A program made the position numbers and the translations under genes. 22,168 nt of DNA, taken from the NCBI GenBank assembly GCA_031547305.1, contig JAVBSC010000106.1:1-22168 (forward strand). The letters run 5' to 3'. Origin of the DNA: JAVBSC01 sp031547305 (GTDB lineage Bacteria > Desulfobacterota > Desulfovibrionia > Desulfovibrionales > Desulfovibrionaceae). The notes under the pieces are model-generated. The model did no database searches. It had not been told where the DNA came from and worked only from the letters and a program-made list of their open reading frames with translations. This document shows positions 5,928 through 13,612 of this stretch, one piece after another (the stretch's first letter is position 1; each line of letters begins with the position of its first letter).

Positions 5928-7382
5928 ATGGGACATCCAACAGTATACCCCACCGGGGTAACCATCTATAACCCTGAAAAATGCTGGAGCGGCTACACCA
6001 TTTTGCCCGCCGCCGCCCAGGGCGCGTTGCTTATTGACATGAACGGCAACGAAGTGCGCCTGTGGAAGGATTTGCAGGGCTTTCCCAACAAGGTGTTTCC
6101 CGGCGGGCACGTCATGGGCAGCCGGGGCATCCGCAACCCCAAATTCGGCCTGCAGGACCAACTTGACCTGATTCAGGTGGATTTTGACGGCAACGTGGTC
6201 TGGGAATACAACAAATCCGAGTTCATCGAGGATCCGGGCGAAAAACCGCAATGGATGGCCCGCCAGCACCATGACTTCCAGCGCGAAGGCAGCTCCGTGG
6301 GCTATTACGCCCCCGGTTCGGAGCCCAAGATCGACAGCGGCAACACCCTGGTGCTCTGCCATAAGAACGTCCACAACAAGTACATCAGCGATAAAATGCT
6401 GGTGGACGACGTCATTTACGAAGTGAACTGGGAAGGCGAAATAATCTGGGAATGGCTGTGCAGCGACCACGTTGAGGAAATGGGCTTTACAGAGGAAGCC
6501 CGCAACGCCCTGTGCCGCGACCCGAACATGCGCGGCGGCAGCCTTATAGACAACGCCCCGGAAGTGGGCGACTGGATGCACGTCAACTCCATGTCCACCC
6601 TGGGCCCGAACAAGTGGTACGACAAGGGCGACCAGCGCTTTCACCCGGACAACATCATCATTGACGGCCGCGAAACCAACATCATCCTGATCCTGGACAA
6701 AAAGACCGGCAAGATCGTCTGGCAGCTCGGCCCCCTGTACAACACCAGTCCGGAACTCAAAAAAATCGGCTGGATTATCGGCCAGCACCACGCCCACATG
6801 ATCCCGCGCGGCCTGCCCGGCGAAGGCAACATCCTGATTTTTGACAACGGCGGCTGGGGCGTCTACGGCGCTCCCAACCCGGCGTCCCCGCACGGCGTCA
6901 AGAACGCCACCCGCGACTGGTCCCGCATTCTGGAAATAGACCCGGTCTCCATGGAAGTGGTCTGGCGCTATACCCCGCACGAAGCCGGCTTTATCGTGCC
7001 GCTGGATGCTAACCGCTTCTACAGCCCGTTCATCAGCAGCGCCCAGCGCCTGCCCAACGGCAACACCATGATCTGCGAAGGCTCCGACGGCCGCGTCTTT
7101 GAAGTGACCCCGGAACACGAAATAGTCTGGGAATTCATTTCCCCGTATTGGGGCAAGGGCGGTCTGAACCTGAACATGGTCTACCGCGCTTACCGCGTGC
7201 CCTACAACTGGGTGCCGCAGCTTGACAAGCCCAAGGAATCTCCTATTCATAAGATCGACGTCACCAGTTACCGCCTGCCGGGCGCCGGCAAGCTGGGGCC
7301 CATTTCCACCGTGTGCGTGGAAGGAACTCAGGGCTTTGGCATTGACGGCGGCCACTGCGTGGGCGCCACAGACGAAGAATAA
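5928..7382 (+). CDS. Arylsulfotransferase (aryl-sulfate sulfotransferase, PAPS-independent type)
   Basis: This 484-residue protein resembles the ASST family, which moves sulfate from one phenolic ester to another phenol through a sulfated histidine. The ATG at 5928 is chosen because AAGGAG lies 8 nt upstream; the frame extends further 5' but has no ribosome site there. At least five repeats of the form G-x-I/V-V-W (GNVVWEY, GEIIWEW, GKIVWQL, MEVVWRY, HEIVWEF) mark beta-propeller blades. Conserved His clusters are at 114-115 (RQHHDF), 218 (WMHVNS) and 287-290 (GQHHAH); I cannot say which is catalytic. There is no signal peptide, unlike the periplasmic enzymes of enterobacteria, so it should act in the cytoplasm. 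It is followed, after an 82-nt gap with a hairpin, by a glutaredoxin-like gene. The natural donor and acceptor are unknown. Confidence 0.8.
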   Translation: MGHPTVYPTGVTIYNPEKCWSGYTILPAAAQGALLIDMNGNEVRLWKDLQGFPNKVFPGGHVMGSRGIRNPKFGLQDQLDLIQVDFDGNVVWEYNKSEFIEDPGEKPQWMARQHHDFQREGSSVGYYAPGSEPKIDSGNTLVLCHKNVHNKYISDKMLVDDVIYEVNWEGEIIWEWLCSDHVEEMGFTEEARNALCRDPNMRGGSLIDNAPEVGDWMHVNSMSTLGPNKWYDKGDQRFHPDNIIIDGRETNIILILDKKTGKIVWQLGPLYNTSPELKKIGWIIGQHHAHMIPRGLPGEGNILIFDNGGWGVYGAPNPASPHGVKNATRDWSRILEIDPVSMEVVWRYTPHEAGFIVPLDANRFYSPFISSAQRLPNGNTMICEGSDGRVFEVTPEHEIVWEFISPYWGKGGLNLNMVYRAYRVPYNWVPQLDKPKESPIHKIDVTSYRLPGAGKLGPISTVCVEGTQGFGIDGGHCVGATDEE

Positions 7383-7388
7383 CATTTG

Positions 7389-7419
7389 GGCGCGGGGGGA
7401 GGCCCCGCCGCCCCGCGCC
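7389..7419 (+). other. GC-rich intercistronic hairpin
   Basis: GGCGCGGGG and CCCCGCGCC are perfect 9-bp arms around a 13-nt loop, starting 7 nt after the arylsulfotransferase stop. Only TGTTT follows, so it is at best a weak terminator. It could stabilise the upstream message or reduce read-through into the next gene. Confidence 0.5.
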
Positions 7420-7464
7420 TGTTTCCAGAGGCCCGGCCACCCGGACAATGCAAAGGAGGAACAA

Positions 7465-8301
7465 ATGTCTTATACCGTATATACCGCGCCTGGATGCCTG
7501 CGTTGCGCCGTGGTCAAAGGCTTCATGCACGACAAGAACATAGAGTTCGGCCAGTACGACTTCAAGGCGGACAAGGAAATTTTCAACACCTTTTTCCGGG
7601 CCAACCGCCCGTCCATATACCGCAACCCGGAAGGTGTGGAGTTCCCGCTTTTTGAAACGCAGGAAAACGGCGCCACCCTGGTCAAGCAGGGCAGCGGTGA
7701 AGTCATTGCCTACCTTTTGTCCGGCCACAAAATGGAAGTCTGCGTCACCCGCAGCGACCTGCTGCACGGCTGGATTTCCGGTCTGTACGTTTCGCAGTGT
7801 CCGCCGGAGCAGGACGAAAATTTTATCACCCTGGTCAAATACCTGGCCCAAGGCGGCCTTAAGGTCTACATGCAAAGCGACGGCCGGAGGCCGGATTTGC
7901 TGGAAAAACTCATTGCGGCCGGGACTTTGACCAGAGTGGTTCTGAACATCCTTGGCCCGGATTCCGTTTATCAGGCCCTGACCGGCGCGCCCCTAGACAA
8001 GGCTGATTTAGCCAGGAGCATCGAGCTGGCCAGAAAACAGCCGGAAGGTCAGATTCGCCTGCTGCTCAAGCCCCTGGCCCTGCCGGATGGACCGGCCTAC
8101 CTTACCCCGGCCCAGGCCGGCGAGGCTGCCAAAATGGTGGCCGAAGCCTGCGGCGACATCAAGCTGCCAATCGTGATATCCCTCTCCGACGAAGAGCCAA
8201 AAGGCATTGACAAGTTGGAGGAATCCACGCTTCTTAGCTACCGCAGCAAAATGCGCAACCATCTTGTGCTTACGGACATCGCCAAGCCGGAGAAATTGTA
8301 A
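7465..8301 (+). CDS. Glutaredoxin-like domain fused to an NrdG-like (radical SAM-derived) barrel without the cluster motif
   Basis: The 278-residue product starts at 7465, with AAAGGAGG 6 nt upstream. Residues 1-80 form a glutaredoxin/thioredoxin-like domain with a CLRC redox motif at 11-14 (YTAPGCLRC). From about residue 88 the pattern resembles anaerobic NrdG-type radical SAM activases: a first strand (HKMEVCVTRSDLLHGWIS), a G-G-L strand (LAQGGLKVYMQSDGR), a V-V-L-N-I-L-G-P strand, then ALTG and a SIELARKQ helix. The CxxxCxxC that binds the iron-sulfur cluster is missing; only isolated Cys remain. Chemistry by radical SAM is therefore not expected. The placement behind the arylsulfotransferase suggests a shared pathway, perhaps redox handling, but the partner role is inference. 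The barrel assignment is by eye and less certain than the glutaredoxin part. Confidence 0.7.
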   Translation: MSYTVYTAPGCLRCAVVKGFMHDKNIEFGQYDFKADKEIFNTFFRANRPSIYRNPEGVEFPLFETQENGATLVKQGSGEVIAYLLSGHKMEVCVTRSDLLHGWISGLYVSQCPPEQDENFITLVKYLAQGGLKVYMQSDGRRPDLLEKLIAAGTLTRVVLNILGPDSVYQALTGAPLDKADLARSIELARKQPEGQIRLLLKPLALPDGPAYLTPAQAGEAAKMVAEACGDIKLPIVISLSDEEPKGIDKLEESTLLSYRSKMRNHLVLTDIAKPEKL

Positions 8302-8311
8302 AATCACCATA

Positions 8312-8340
8312 TTGACAAAAAACGGACAGAGATCTAGCCT
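8312..8340 (+). promoter_or_regulatory. Sigma-70-type promoter of the thiamine operon
   Basis: TTGACA (8312-8317) is followed after exactly 17 nt by TAGCCT (8335-8340), a partial -10. Transcription would start near 8347, just before the riboswitch. The -35 is perfect; the -10 matches 3 of 6. Confidence 0.5.
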
Positions 8341-8352
8341 TGTTCCGTGATA

Positions 8353-8452
8353 ACGCTGGGGGAGCCCTGAAGCGCGCAAGCGCGGGGCTGAGAGTGGCTG
8401 AAAGGCCAGACCCCTTGAACCTGAAGCAGTTAGCACTGCCGGAGGGAAGCAC
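8353..8452 (+). promoter_or_regulatory. TPP riboswitch (THI element)
   Basis: The hallmark thi-box segments are present in order: GCTGGGGGAGCCC at the 5' side, GCTGAGA at 8388-8394, CCCTTGAACCTGA at 8412-8424, and a closing GCAGTTAGCACTGCCGGAGGGAAGC. The P3 arm carries a small GCGC-GCAA-GCGC hairpin. GCT (8355-8357) and AGC (8448-8450) can close P1. It precedes thiS and a terminator hairpin, so thiamine pyrophosphate is expected to switch off the operon. Confidence 0.95.
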
Positions 8453-8476
8453 AACCTGACTTAAGGTCATGCTTAT

Positions 8477-8502
8477 GCGGCTCGCCTCGGCGGGCCGCTT
8501 TT
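8477..8502 (+). terminator. Terminator in the TPP riboswitch expression platform
   Basis: GCGGC-T-CGCC pairs with GGCG-G-GCCGC across a TC loop and is followed by TTTTGCTTT. It lies between the aptamer and thiS, as expected for transcriptional control: terminated when TPP is bound, read through when it is not. I did not resolve the competing antiterminator pairing. Confidence 0.75.
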
Positions 8503-8527
8503 GCTTTCTCCGGCCCAGGAGTCATTT

Positions 8528-8746
8528 ATGAGTGAAACGGCGAATCTGAACATCACGGTGAACGGGCGGGCGACGGATTGCCCGGCCGGCCTCAGCGTCC
8601 TGCGATATCTGGAACTGGCCGGCCTGAACCCGGCCGTGGTGGTGGTGGAGCTTAACGGCGCTATTCTAACCCCGGAAGATTTCCAGGACGTCAGCCTTAA
8701 AGGGCGGGACAGCCTGGAGATCATCCATTTTGTGGGCGGAGGTTGA
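8528..8746 (+). CDS. thiS: ThiS, sulfur carrier protein for thiazole synthesis
   Basis: ThiS is a ubiquitin-fold carrier of 72 residues whose C-terminal Gly-Gly is adenylated by ThiF and converted to a thiocarboxylate that donates sulfur to ThiG. The ATG at 8528 (MSETANL) has AGGAG at 8517-8521; the frame extends a few codons upstream into the terminator and is not used. Family features are the TVNG strand, the L-N-P-A-V-V-V-V-E-L-N-G segment and the end FVGGG. The last two Gly codons (GGA GGT) also serve as the ribosome site for thiG, whose ATG is 3 nt beyond the stop, so the two genes are probably translationally coupled. Confidence 0.93.
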   Translation: MSETANLNITVNGRATDCPAGLSVLRYLELAGLNPAVVVVELNGAILTPEDFQDVSLKGRDSLEIIHFVGGG

Positions 8747-8749
8747 TAC

Positions 8750-9541
8750 ATGGATTCCGATTCTCTGGTTATCGGCGGTGTGGCCCTGCACAGCCGCCTG
8801 TTCATCGGCACCGGCAAATACGGCGCGGATTCCCTTATTCCGGCGGTGGCGGAAGCTTCCGGCGCGCAGGTCATTACCGTGGCACTGCGCCGCGTGGATT
8901 TGGGCAATCCCAAGGGCAGCGTGCTCAGCCATATTCCGGAGCACATGCGCCTTTTGCCAAACACATCCGGGGCACGCAGTGCGGAAGAAGCCGTGCGCAT
9001 AGCCCAGCTGGCCAAAGCGGCCGGGGCCGGCAACTGGATCAAGATTGAAGTCATTTCCGACGCCAGGCACCTTCTGCCGGACGGCCACGCCACGGCCAAA
9101 GCCACGGAAATTTTGGCCAAGGAAGGTTTTGTGGTTCTGCCCTACATGAACCCGGATCTTTACGTGGCCCGCGACCTGGAGAACGCCGGAGCGGCGGCCG
9201 TCATGCCCCTGGGCGCGCCTATCGGCAGCAATCGCGGCCTGGCCACGCGGGAAATGATCGCCATCCTGATCTCGGAAATAAAACTGCCGATCATCGTGGA
9301 CGCTGGCATCGGCCGGCCTTCCCAGGCCTGCGAGGCCATGGAGATGGGCGCGGCCGCCTGTCTGGTAAATACCGCCATTGCCACGGCCGACGACCCGGCG
9401 GCCATGGCCCGCGCATTTGGACTGGCCGTAAAAGCCGGGCGCGACGCCTTTCTGGCCGGTCCGGGCAGGGTGCTCAGCTCCGGCTCCGCCGCTTCCTCCC
9501 CGGAAGAGGGTAGTCTGACGGGCTTTTTGAATAGAGGGTAA
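8750..9541 (+). CDS. thiG: ThiG, thiazole synthase
   Basis: ThiG builds the thiazole phosphate carboxylate from deoxyxylulose 5-phosphate, dehydroglycine and the sulfur on ThiS, in the cytoplasm. The 263-residue length is normal. Visible signatures are LFIGTGKY near the N-terminus, the Schiff-base lysine in NWIKIEVISD (Lys98), PLGAPIGSNRG in the phosphate-binding part and DAGIGRPSQACEAMEMGAAA near the C-terminus. The start is fixed by the GGAGG inside the thiS end. In anaerobes the dehydroglycine comes from ThiH, which is encoded next. Confidence 0.96.
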   Translation: MDSDSLVIGGVALHSRLFIGTGKYGADSLIPAVAEASGAQVITVALRRVDLGNPKGSVLSHIPEHMRLLPNTSGARSAEEAVRIAQLAKAAGAGNWIKIEVISDARHLLPDGHATAKATEILAKEGFVVLPYMNPDLYVARDLENAGAAAVMPLGAPIGSNRGLATREMIAILISEIKLPIIVDAGIGRPSQACEAMEMGAAACLVNTAIATADDPAAMARAFGLAVKAGRDAFLAGPGRVLSSGSAASSPEEGSLTGFLNRG

Positions 9542-9567
9542 GATTTTTGTAATAAAAAGAGTATATT

Positions 9568-10779
9568 ATGAGCTATTCAGCCATTCCTGACGGTTTTTGC
9601 GCCGTGCTTGCGGAGCTGGCGCAAACCGCCCCTCTGGGCCTGCTGGAAAACAGCACGGATCTAATGGTCCAGCGGGCCCTGGAAGCCCCCATGCTTTCTC
9701 CGCGCGACTTCATGGCCTTGCTTTCCCCTGCCGGGGCGCGGCGGCTGGAGCCCCTGGCCCGGCGCTCCCGGGCGGATACCCTGCGCCAGTTCGGACGGGC
9801 CATCCAGTTTTTCACCCCCCTGTACCTGGCCAACTTTTGCACCAACCGTTGCGTATACTGCGGCTTCAGCGCCAAAAAACACATCGAGCGCCGCAAGCTC
9901 ACCCTGGATGAAGTGGAGGCCGAAGCCCGGAGCATAGCGGCCACCGGCCTGCGCCGCATTCTGGCCCTGACCGGCGATGCCCCGGCCCAGACCGGCGCGG
10001 CCTACCTGGCCGAATGCCTGGCCGTGCTGGCAAAATATTTCCCTTCCGTGGGCATTGAAGTCCCGTCCATGACGGTTGCGGAATACCGCCTGCTCGGCGA
10101 AGCCGGCGCGGATTCCATGACCATGTTCCAGGAAACCTACAACGAGCCGCGCTATCTGGAATTGCATCCGGCCGGCCCCAAGCGCGACTTCGCCTTTCGC
10201 CTGGACGCTCCGGAGCGCGCCCTGCTGGGCGGCTTGCGCGGCGTTAATCTTGGCCCGCTCCTGGGCCTGGACAACTGGCGGAGGGACGTTTTTTTTACCG
10301 GTTTGCACGCCCAAATGCTCAGCCGGAAATACCCGGAAGCGGAAATAAGCGTTTCCTTGCCGCGCATGCGCCCATGCACGGACGACGCGGCTTTCCAGCC
10401 GCAGGAAGTCACGGACGCCGACCTGGTTCAGGCCTTGGCCGCGCTACGCTGCTTTTTGCCCCAGCTCGGCATAACCCTGTCCACCCGCGAGCCGGCCTGG
10501 CTGCGCGACAAGCTCATCCCTCTGGGCGTGACCCGCGTTTCCGCCGGGGTGTGCACGGCTGTGGGCGGACATGCCGCTTCCCGCAGCGAGGATACGCCGC
10601 AGTTTGAGATTTCCGACGGCCGCTCCGTGGAGGAAATGGCCGCCGCCCTGGAAGCCATGGGCTATCAGCCGGTGTACACGGACTGGTTGCTCACTCTGGA
10701 CGGCGCCAAAGAGCTTTCCCAGGGGATTGGTTCCGCCCTGGGCGGGCTTAGGGAAGGTACTCGGCCCTATGCGTGGTGA
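9568..10779 (+). CDS. thiH: ThiH, radical SAM tyrosine lyase (2-iminoacetate synthase)
   Basis: ThiH cleaves tyrosine with a 5'-deoxyadenosyl radical to give dehydroglycine and p-cresol, supplying ThiG. The 403-residue protein has the radical SAM cluster motif CTNRCVYC at Cys91, Cys95 and Cys98 and the family's AIQFFTPLYLANFC approach to it. The segments QETYNEPRY and SLPRMRP are also characteristic. Use of ThiH rather than oxygen-dependent ThiO fits an anaerobe. The ribosome site (AAGAG before TATATTATG) is weak and the gap to thiG is 26 nt. The end overlaps thiF by 11 nt. Confidence 0.96.
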   Translation: MSYSAIPDGFCAVLAELAQTAPLGLLENSTDLMVQRALEAPMLSPRDFMALLSPAGARRLEPLARRSRADTLRQFGRAIQFFTPLYLANFCTNRCVYCGFSAKKHIERRKLTLDEVEAEARSIAATGLRRILALTGDAPAQTGAAYLAECLAVLAKYFPSVGIEVPSMTVAEYRLLGEAGADSMTMFQETYNEPRYLELHPAGPKRDFAFRLDAPERALLGGLRGVNLGPLLGLDNWRRDVFFTGLHAQMLSRKYPEAEISVSLPRMRPCTDDAAFQPQEVTDADLVQALAALRCFLPQLGITLSTREPAWLRDKLIPLGVTRVSAGVCTAVGGHAASRSEDTPQFEISDGRSVEEMAAALEAMGYQPVYTDWLLTLDGAKELSQGIGSALGGLREGTRPYAW

Positions 10780-11398
10780 CGGCCCGGCAGCGGGGCTTCT
10801 GAACAAGGGCCTGGGACGCTACTTTACCGCCGGGCAGTTGGAAAAGCTGGGCGGCGTGCGCGTGGGCCTGGCCGGAACCGGCGGGCTGGGTTCAAACTGC
10901 GCCATGCTGCTGGCGCGTAGCGGCATAAAACGCTTCACCCTGGTGGATTTTGACCTGGTGGAGCCATCCAACCTGAACCGCCAGTATTTTTTTCCCGAGC
11001 ATGTGGGCCACAGCAAAGTGGCCGCCCTGGCCGAGCAATTGCTGCGCCTGGACAGCGGACTGGATTTGCGGCTGCACCAGGCGCGCATCAGCAAAAACAA
11101 CGCGGCCGCTTTGTTCGACGATTGCCTGGCCGTGGTGGAAGCTTTGGACGAGGCCCCGGCCAAGGCCATGCTCTGCAACGCCCTTACGGAAACCGGCGTG
11201 TTCCTGGTTTGCGCCTCCGGCCTGGGCGGCCTGGGCGGCCCGCCCATGACCGTGCGCCGCCTGGGGGAATATCTGTACTGCGTGGGGGATTTTGTCAGCG
11301 CCGTGGGTGAAGGCGCGCCGCCGCTGGCTCCCAGGGTCATGCAGGCGGCGGCCATGCAGGCGGATGTTCTGCTGAGCTGGATTTTGGGCAAGCTTTAG
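10769..11398 (+). CDS. thiF: ThiF family 2, ThiS adenylyltransferase
   Basis: This E1-like enzyme activates the ThiS C-terminus with ATP. The start chosen is ATG 10769 (MRGDGPAAG), overlapping the thiH end by 11 nt; an open frame 66 codons further upstream is only thiH read in another frame. The product is 209 residues, shorter than E. coli ThiF (about 250). The nucleotide loop is AGTGGLGSN and the substrate-contact segment DFDLVEPSNLNRQYF. Cysteines are isolated; the paired CxxC zinc motifs of classical ThiF/MoeB are absent. This matches the short 'family 2' ThiF that accompanies thiSGH in anaerobes. Confidence 0.9.
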   Translation: MRGDGPAAGLLNKGLGRYFTAGQLEKLGGVRVGLAGTGGLGSNCAMLLARSGIKRFTLVDFDLVEPSNLNRQYFFPEHVGHSKVAALAEQLLRLDSGLDLRLHQARISKNNAAALFDDCLAVVEALDEAPAKAMLCNALTETGVFLVCASGLGGLGGPPMTVRRLGEYLYCVGDFVSAVGEGAPPLAPRVMQAAAMQADVLLSWILGKL

Positions 11399-11431
11399 GG
11401 CGAGGACTTTTTTAATAGTAGAGGGCAGGTT

Positions 11432-12088
11432 ATGGCGCAAAATTTTAGTTCCAAAGTTTTTTCCGATGTGCGCGGCGTTCTGAACGCCATTCTGAAGCAT
11501 CCCTTCAACCGCGCTCTGGCCCAGGGTGTTCTGGCCAGGGAAAAATTCGTCTATTACATGCAACAGGACAGCCTGTACCTGATTGACTTCGCCAGGGCTC
11601 TGGCTTTGATCGGAGCCAGAGCCGCGAACGAGGGGGATATAAGCGCGCTGCTGAAGTTTTCGCGCGAGGCCCTGGAGGCGGAACGCTCGCTGCATGCGCA
11701 TTATTTCAAGGAATTCGGCGTTGTTCCCACAACGCGCAAATCCCCGGCCTGCCTCATGTACACGGCCTATCTGGTTGAAAGGGCGGCCACGGCCAACCTG
11801 GGCGAAGCCATGGCCGCCGTGCTGCCCTGCTTCTGGATCTACCGGGAGGTCGGCAACCATATTTTTGCCGAAGCCGCGACTCCGAACCCCTACGCCAAGT
11901 GGATAGAGACATACTCCTGCCCGGAGTTTTCCGTCCTGGTGGACGAGGCCGTCGCCCTGGCCGACCGTTTGGCGGAAGAGGGCGGAGCCATGGAAGAGGC
12001 GCGGATGCTGGAAGCTTTCATGACCGCGAGCCGCCTGGAATACTATTTTTGGGATGATGCGGAAAAATTGAATTGCTGGTTGGTTTAG
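11432..12088 (+). CDS. tenA: TenA-family aminopyrimidine aminohydrolase (thiaminase II)
   Basis: TenA hydrolyses aminopyrimidines from degraded thiamine to hydroxymethylpyrimidine, feeding ThiD. The 218-residue all-helical protein keeps the family's active-site residues: Asp46 and Tyr49 (QQDSLY), Cys133 (LPCFWIYREVG) and Glu203 (RLEYYFW), so it should be active. It lies 33 nt after thiF, with AGGGCAGG before the ATG, between the thiazole and the coupling genes. With no thiC in the window, this is the only visible source of pyrimidine for the pathway here. Confidence 0.9.
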   Translation: MAQNFSSKVFSDVRGVLNAILKHPFNRALAQGVLAREKFVYYMQQDSLYLIDFARALALIGARAANEGDISALLKFSREALEAERSLHAHYFKEFGVVPTTRKSPACLMYTAYLVERAATANLGEAMAAVLPCFWIYREVGNHIFAEAATPNPYAKWIETYSCPEFSVLVDEAVALADRLAEEGGAMEEARMLEAFMTASRLEYYFWDDAEKLNCWLV

Positions 12089-12135
12089 AGTAAATCAGCT
12101 TTGAGCTAAAATGCTCCAAGCGATGGAGGTTAGCC

Positions 12136-12786
12136 ATGAAACGCGTGTTTCCCCGAACGGATCTTTACGGCATAACGGATTTTGGCCTGTCCCGGGGCCG
12201 GAACAACGTGGACGTGGTCCGGGCCATGCTGGATTGCGGCGTAAAAATTATCCAGTACCGGGAAAAAGATCGCAAGTCCGGGGTCATGCTGGAGGAATGC
12301 CGGGCCATCCGCCAGCTTGCCAGAGAGGCCGGAGCCTGCTTTATAGTCAACGATTACGCGGATCTGGCCCTGCTTTGCGATGCGGACGGCGTGCATGTGG
12401 GCCAGGAGGATATTCCGCTGGAGGATCTGCGTTCGTTGATCGGGCCGGACCGGATTATCGGCCTGTCCACGCATTCGCCGGCCCAGGCGGAGGACGCGGT
12501 GAAACGCGGCGTCACCTACATCGGCGTTGGGCCGCTGTACGCCACCAAGACCAAAAAGGACGTCTGCGCGCCCGTGGGCCTGGAATACCTGGACCATGTG
12601 GTCAAAAACCACTCCATTCCCTTTGTGGCCATTGGCGGCATTAAAGAGCACAACCTGGCCGAGGTGGTCCGGCACGGGGCCAAACTGGTCTGCCTGGTTT
12701 CCGGCATTGTGGGCGCTCCGGATATTCCGGCGGCCATAAAGGGACTGCGCTCCGCCATGCGCCAGGCCGGAGGTTCCCATGCCTGA
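12136..12786 (+). CDS. thiE: ThiE, thiamine-phosphate synthase
   Basis: ThiE joins hydroxymethylpyrimidine diphosphate and thiazole phosphate to thiamine monophosphate. The 216-residue TIM barrel shows IIQYREKD (pyrophosphate side), FIVNDYADLAL, GVHVGQED, a GLSTHSPAQA phosphate-binding segment, YIGVGPLYATKTKKD and VAIGGI. The ATG at 12136 follows GGAGG by 7 nt. The gene ends 8 nt inside thiD, so the two are probably translated in a coupled way. It is the plain ThiE type, not a ThiDE fusion. Confidence 0.96.
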   Translation: MKRVFPRTDLYGITDFGLSRGRNNVDVVRAMLDCGVKIIQYREKDRKSGVMLEECRAIRQLAREAGACFIVNDYADLALLCDADGVHVGQEDIPLEDLRSLIGPDRIIGLSTHSPAQAEDAVKRGVTYIGVGPLYATKTKKDVCAPVGLEYLDHVVKNHSIPFVAIGGIKEHNLAEVVRHGAKLVCLVSGIVGAPDIPAAIKGLRSAMRQAGGSHA

Positions 12787-13612
12787 AGCCCCGGCCAACA
12801 TCCTGACCATTGCCGGCTCGGATTCCGGCGGCGGGGCCGGCATTCAGGCGGACGTAAAAACCGCCACCGTGCTCGGCGCGTTCGGCCTGAGCGTAATCAC
12901 CGCCCTGACCGCTCAGAACGGCGCGGAAGTGCGCGGCATTTACGCCCCGACTCCGGCCTTTGTCCTGGAGCAGCTCAATACCGTGCTGGACGGCTTTCCC
13001 ATTGCCGCGGCCAAGACCGGCATGCTTTTTTCCGCCGGCATCATGGAGGTCCTGTCCTCCCGGCTGGCCAAACGCGACTTTCCCCTGGTCGTTGACCCTG
13101 TGGCTGTCAGCCAGTCCGGCCACCGTCTGCTTCAGGAAGACGCCCTGGAGGCCATGCGCCGCAAAATTTTGCCCCTGGCCGACCTGCTCACCCCCAATCG
13201 GCCGGAAGCCGAAGTCCTCAGCGGAATCCCCATAAACTCCACCGGAGCCATGGCCCAGGCCGCCGCCAGACTCCAAAGCCTTGGCGCAAAGGCCGTCCTG
13301 ATCAAAGGCGGGCATTTTGCCGAAGGCGAAACCGGTGTGGACAGCCAGGTCATGACCGACTGGCTCTTCTTTCCCGGCGGCCGCCTGCTGGCCCTGCCCC
13401 ACAGCCGTGTGGATACGCACAACAACCACGGCACAGGCTGCACGCTCTCCGCCGCCATCGCCACCTTCTGGGGCCAGGGCGCCCGCCTGGAGGAAGCCGT
13501 GCGCAAAGCCCAATCCTTCCTCCTGCGCGCCCTGGAACACAGCTTTGCTCCAGGCCTTGGCGCCGGTCCGCCCAATGTCCTGGCCGGAGCCGGAAGCATC
13601 CTGTATGCTTAG
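12779..13612 (+). CDS. thiD: ThiD, hydroxymethylpyrimidine (phosphate) kinase
   Basis: ThiD phosphorylates hydroxymethylpyrimidine twice to give the diphosphate used by ThiE. The 277-residue ribokinase-fold protein shows the N-terminal LTIAGSDSGGGAGIQADVKT signature, AAAKTGML, DPVAVSQSG, NRPEAEVLSG, LIKGGHF and the anion-hole motif NNHGTGCTLSAAIA. The ATG overlaps the last codons of thiE, with GGAGG 4-5 nt before it. The stop overlaps the start of mnmE by 8 nt. Confidence 0.96.
   Translation: MPEAPANILTIAGSDSGGGAGIQADVKTATVLGAFGLSVITALTAQNGAEVRGIYAPTPAFVLEQLNTVLDGFPIAAAKTGMLFSAGIMEVLSSRLAKRDFPLVVDPVAVSQSGHRLLQEDALEAMRRKILPLADLLTPNRPEAEVLSGIPINSTGAMAQAAARLQSLGAKAVLIKGGHFAEGETGVDSQVMTDWLFFPGGRLLALPHSRVDTHNNHGTGCTLSAAIATFWGQGARLEEAVRKAQSFLLRALEHSFAPGLGAGPPNVLAGAGSILYA

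Noticed and set aside
5907..7448. Long antisense frame (513 codons) on the minus strand
   Set aside because: It is a codon-bias shadow of the arylsulfotransferase gene with no recognisable domain.
10571..10768. Upstream extension of thiF
   Set aside because: These codons are thiH in another frame; the GTGGLG enzyme starts naturally at 10769.
12111..12644. Plus-strand frame of 177 codons
   Set aside because: It lies in another frame of thiE, and its Gly/Arg/Pro-rich product is typical of a shadow.
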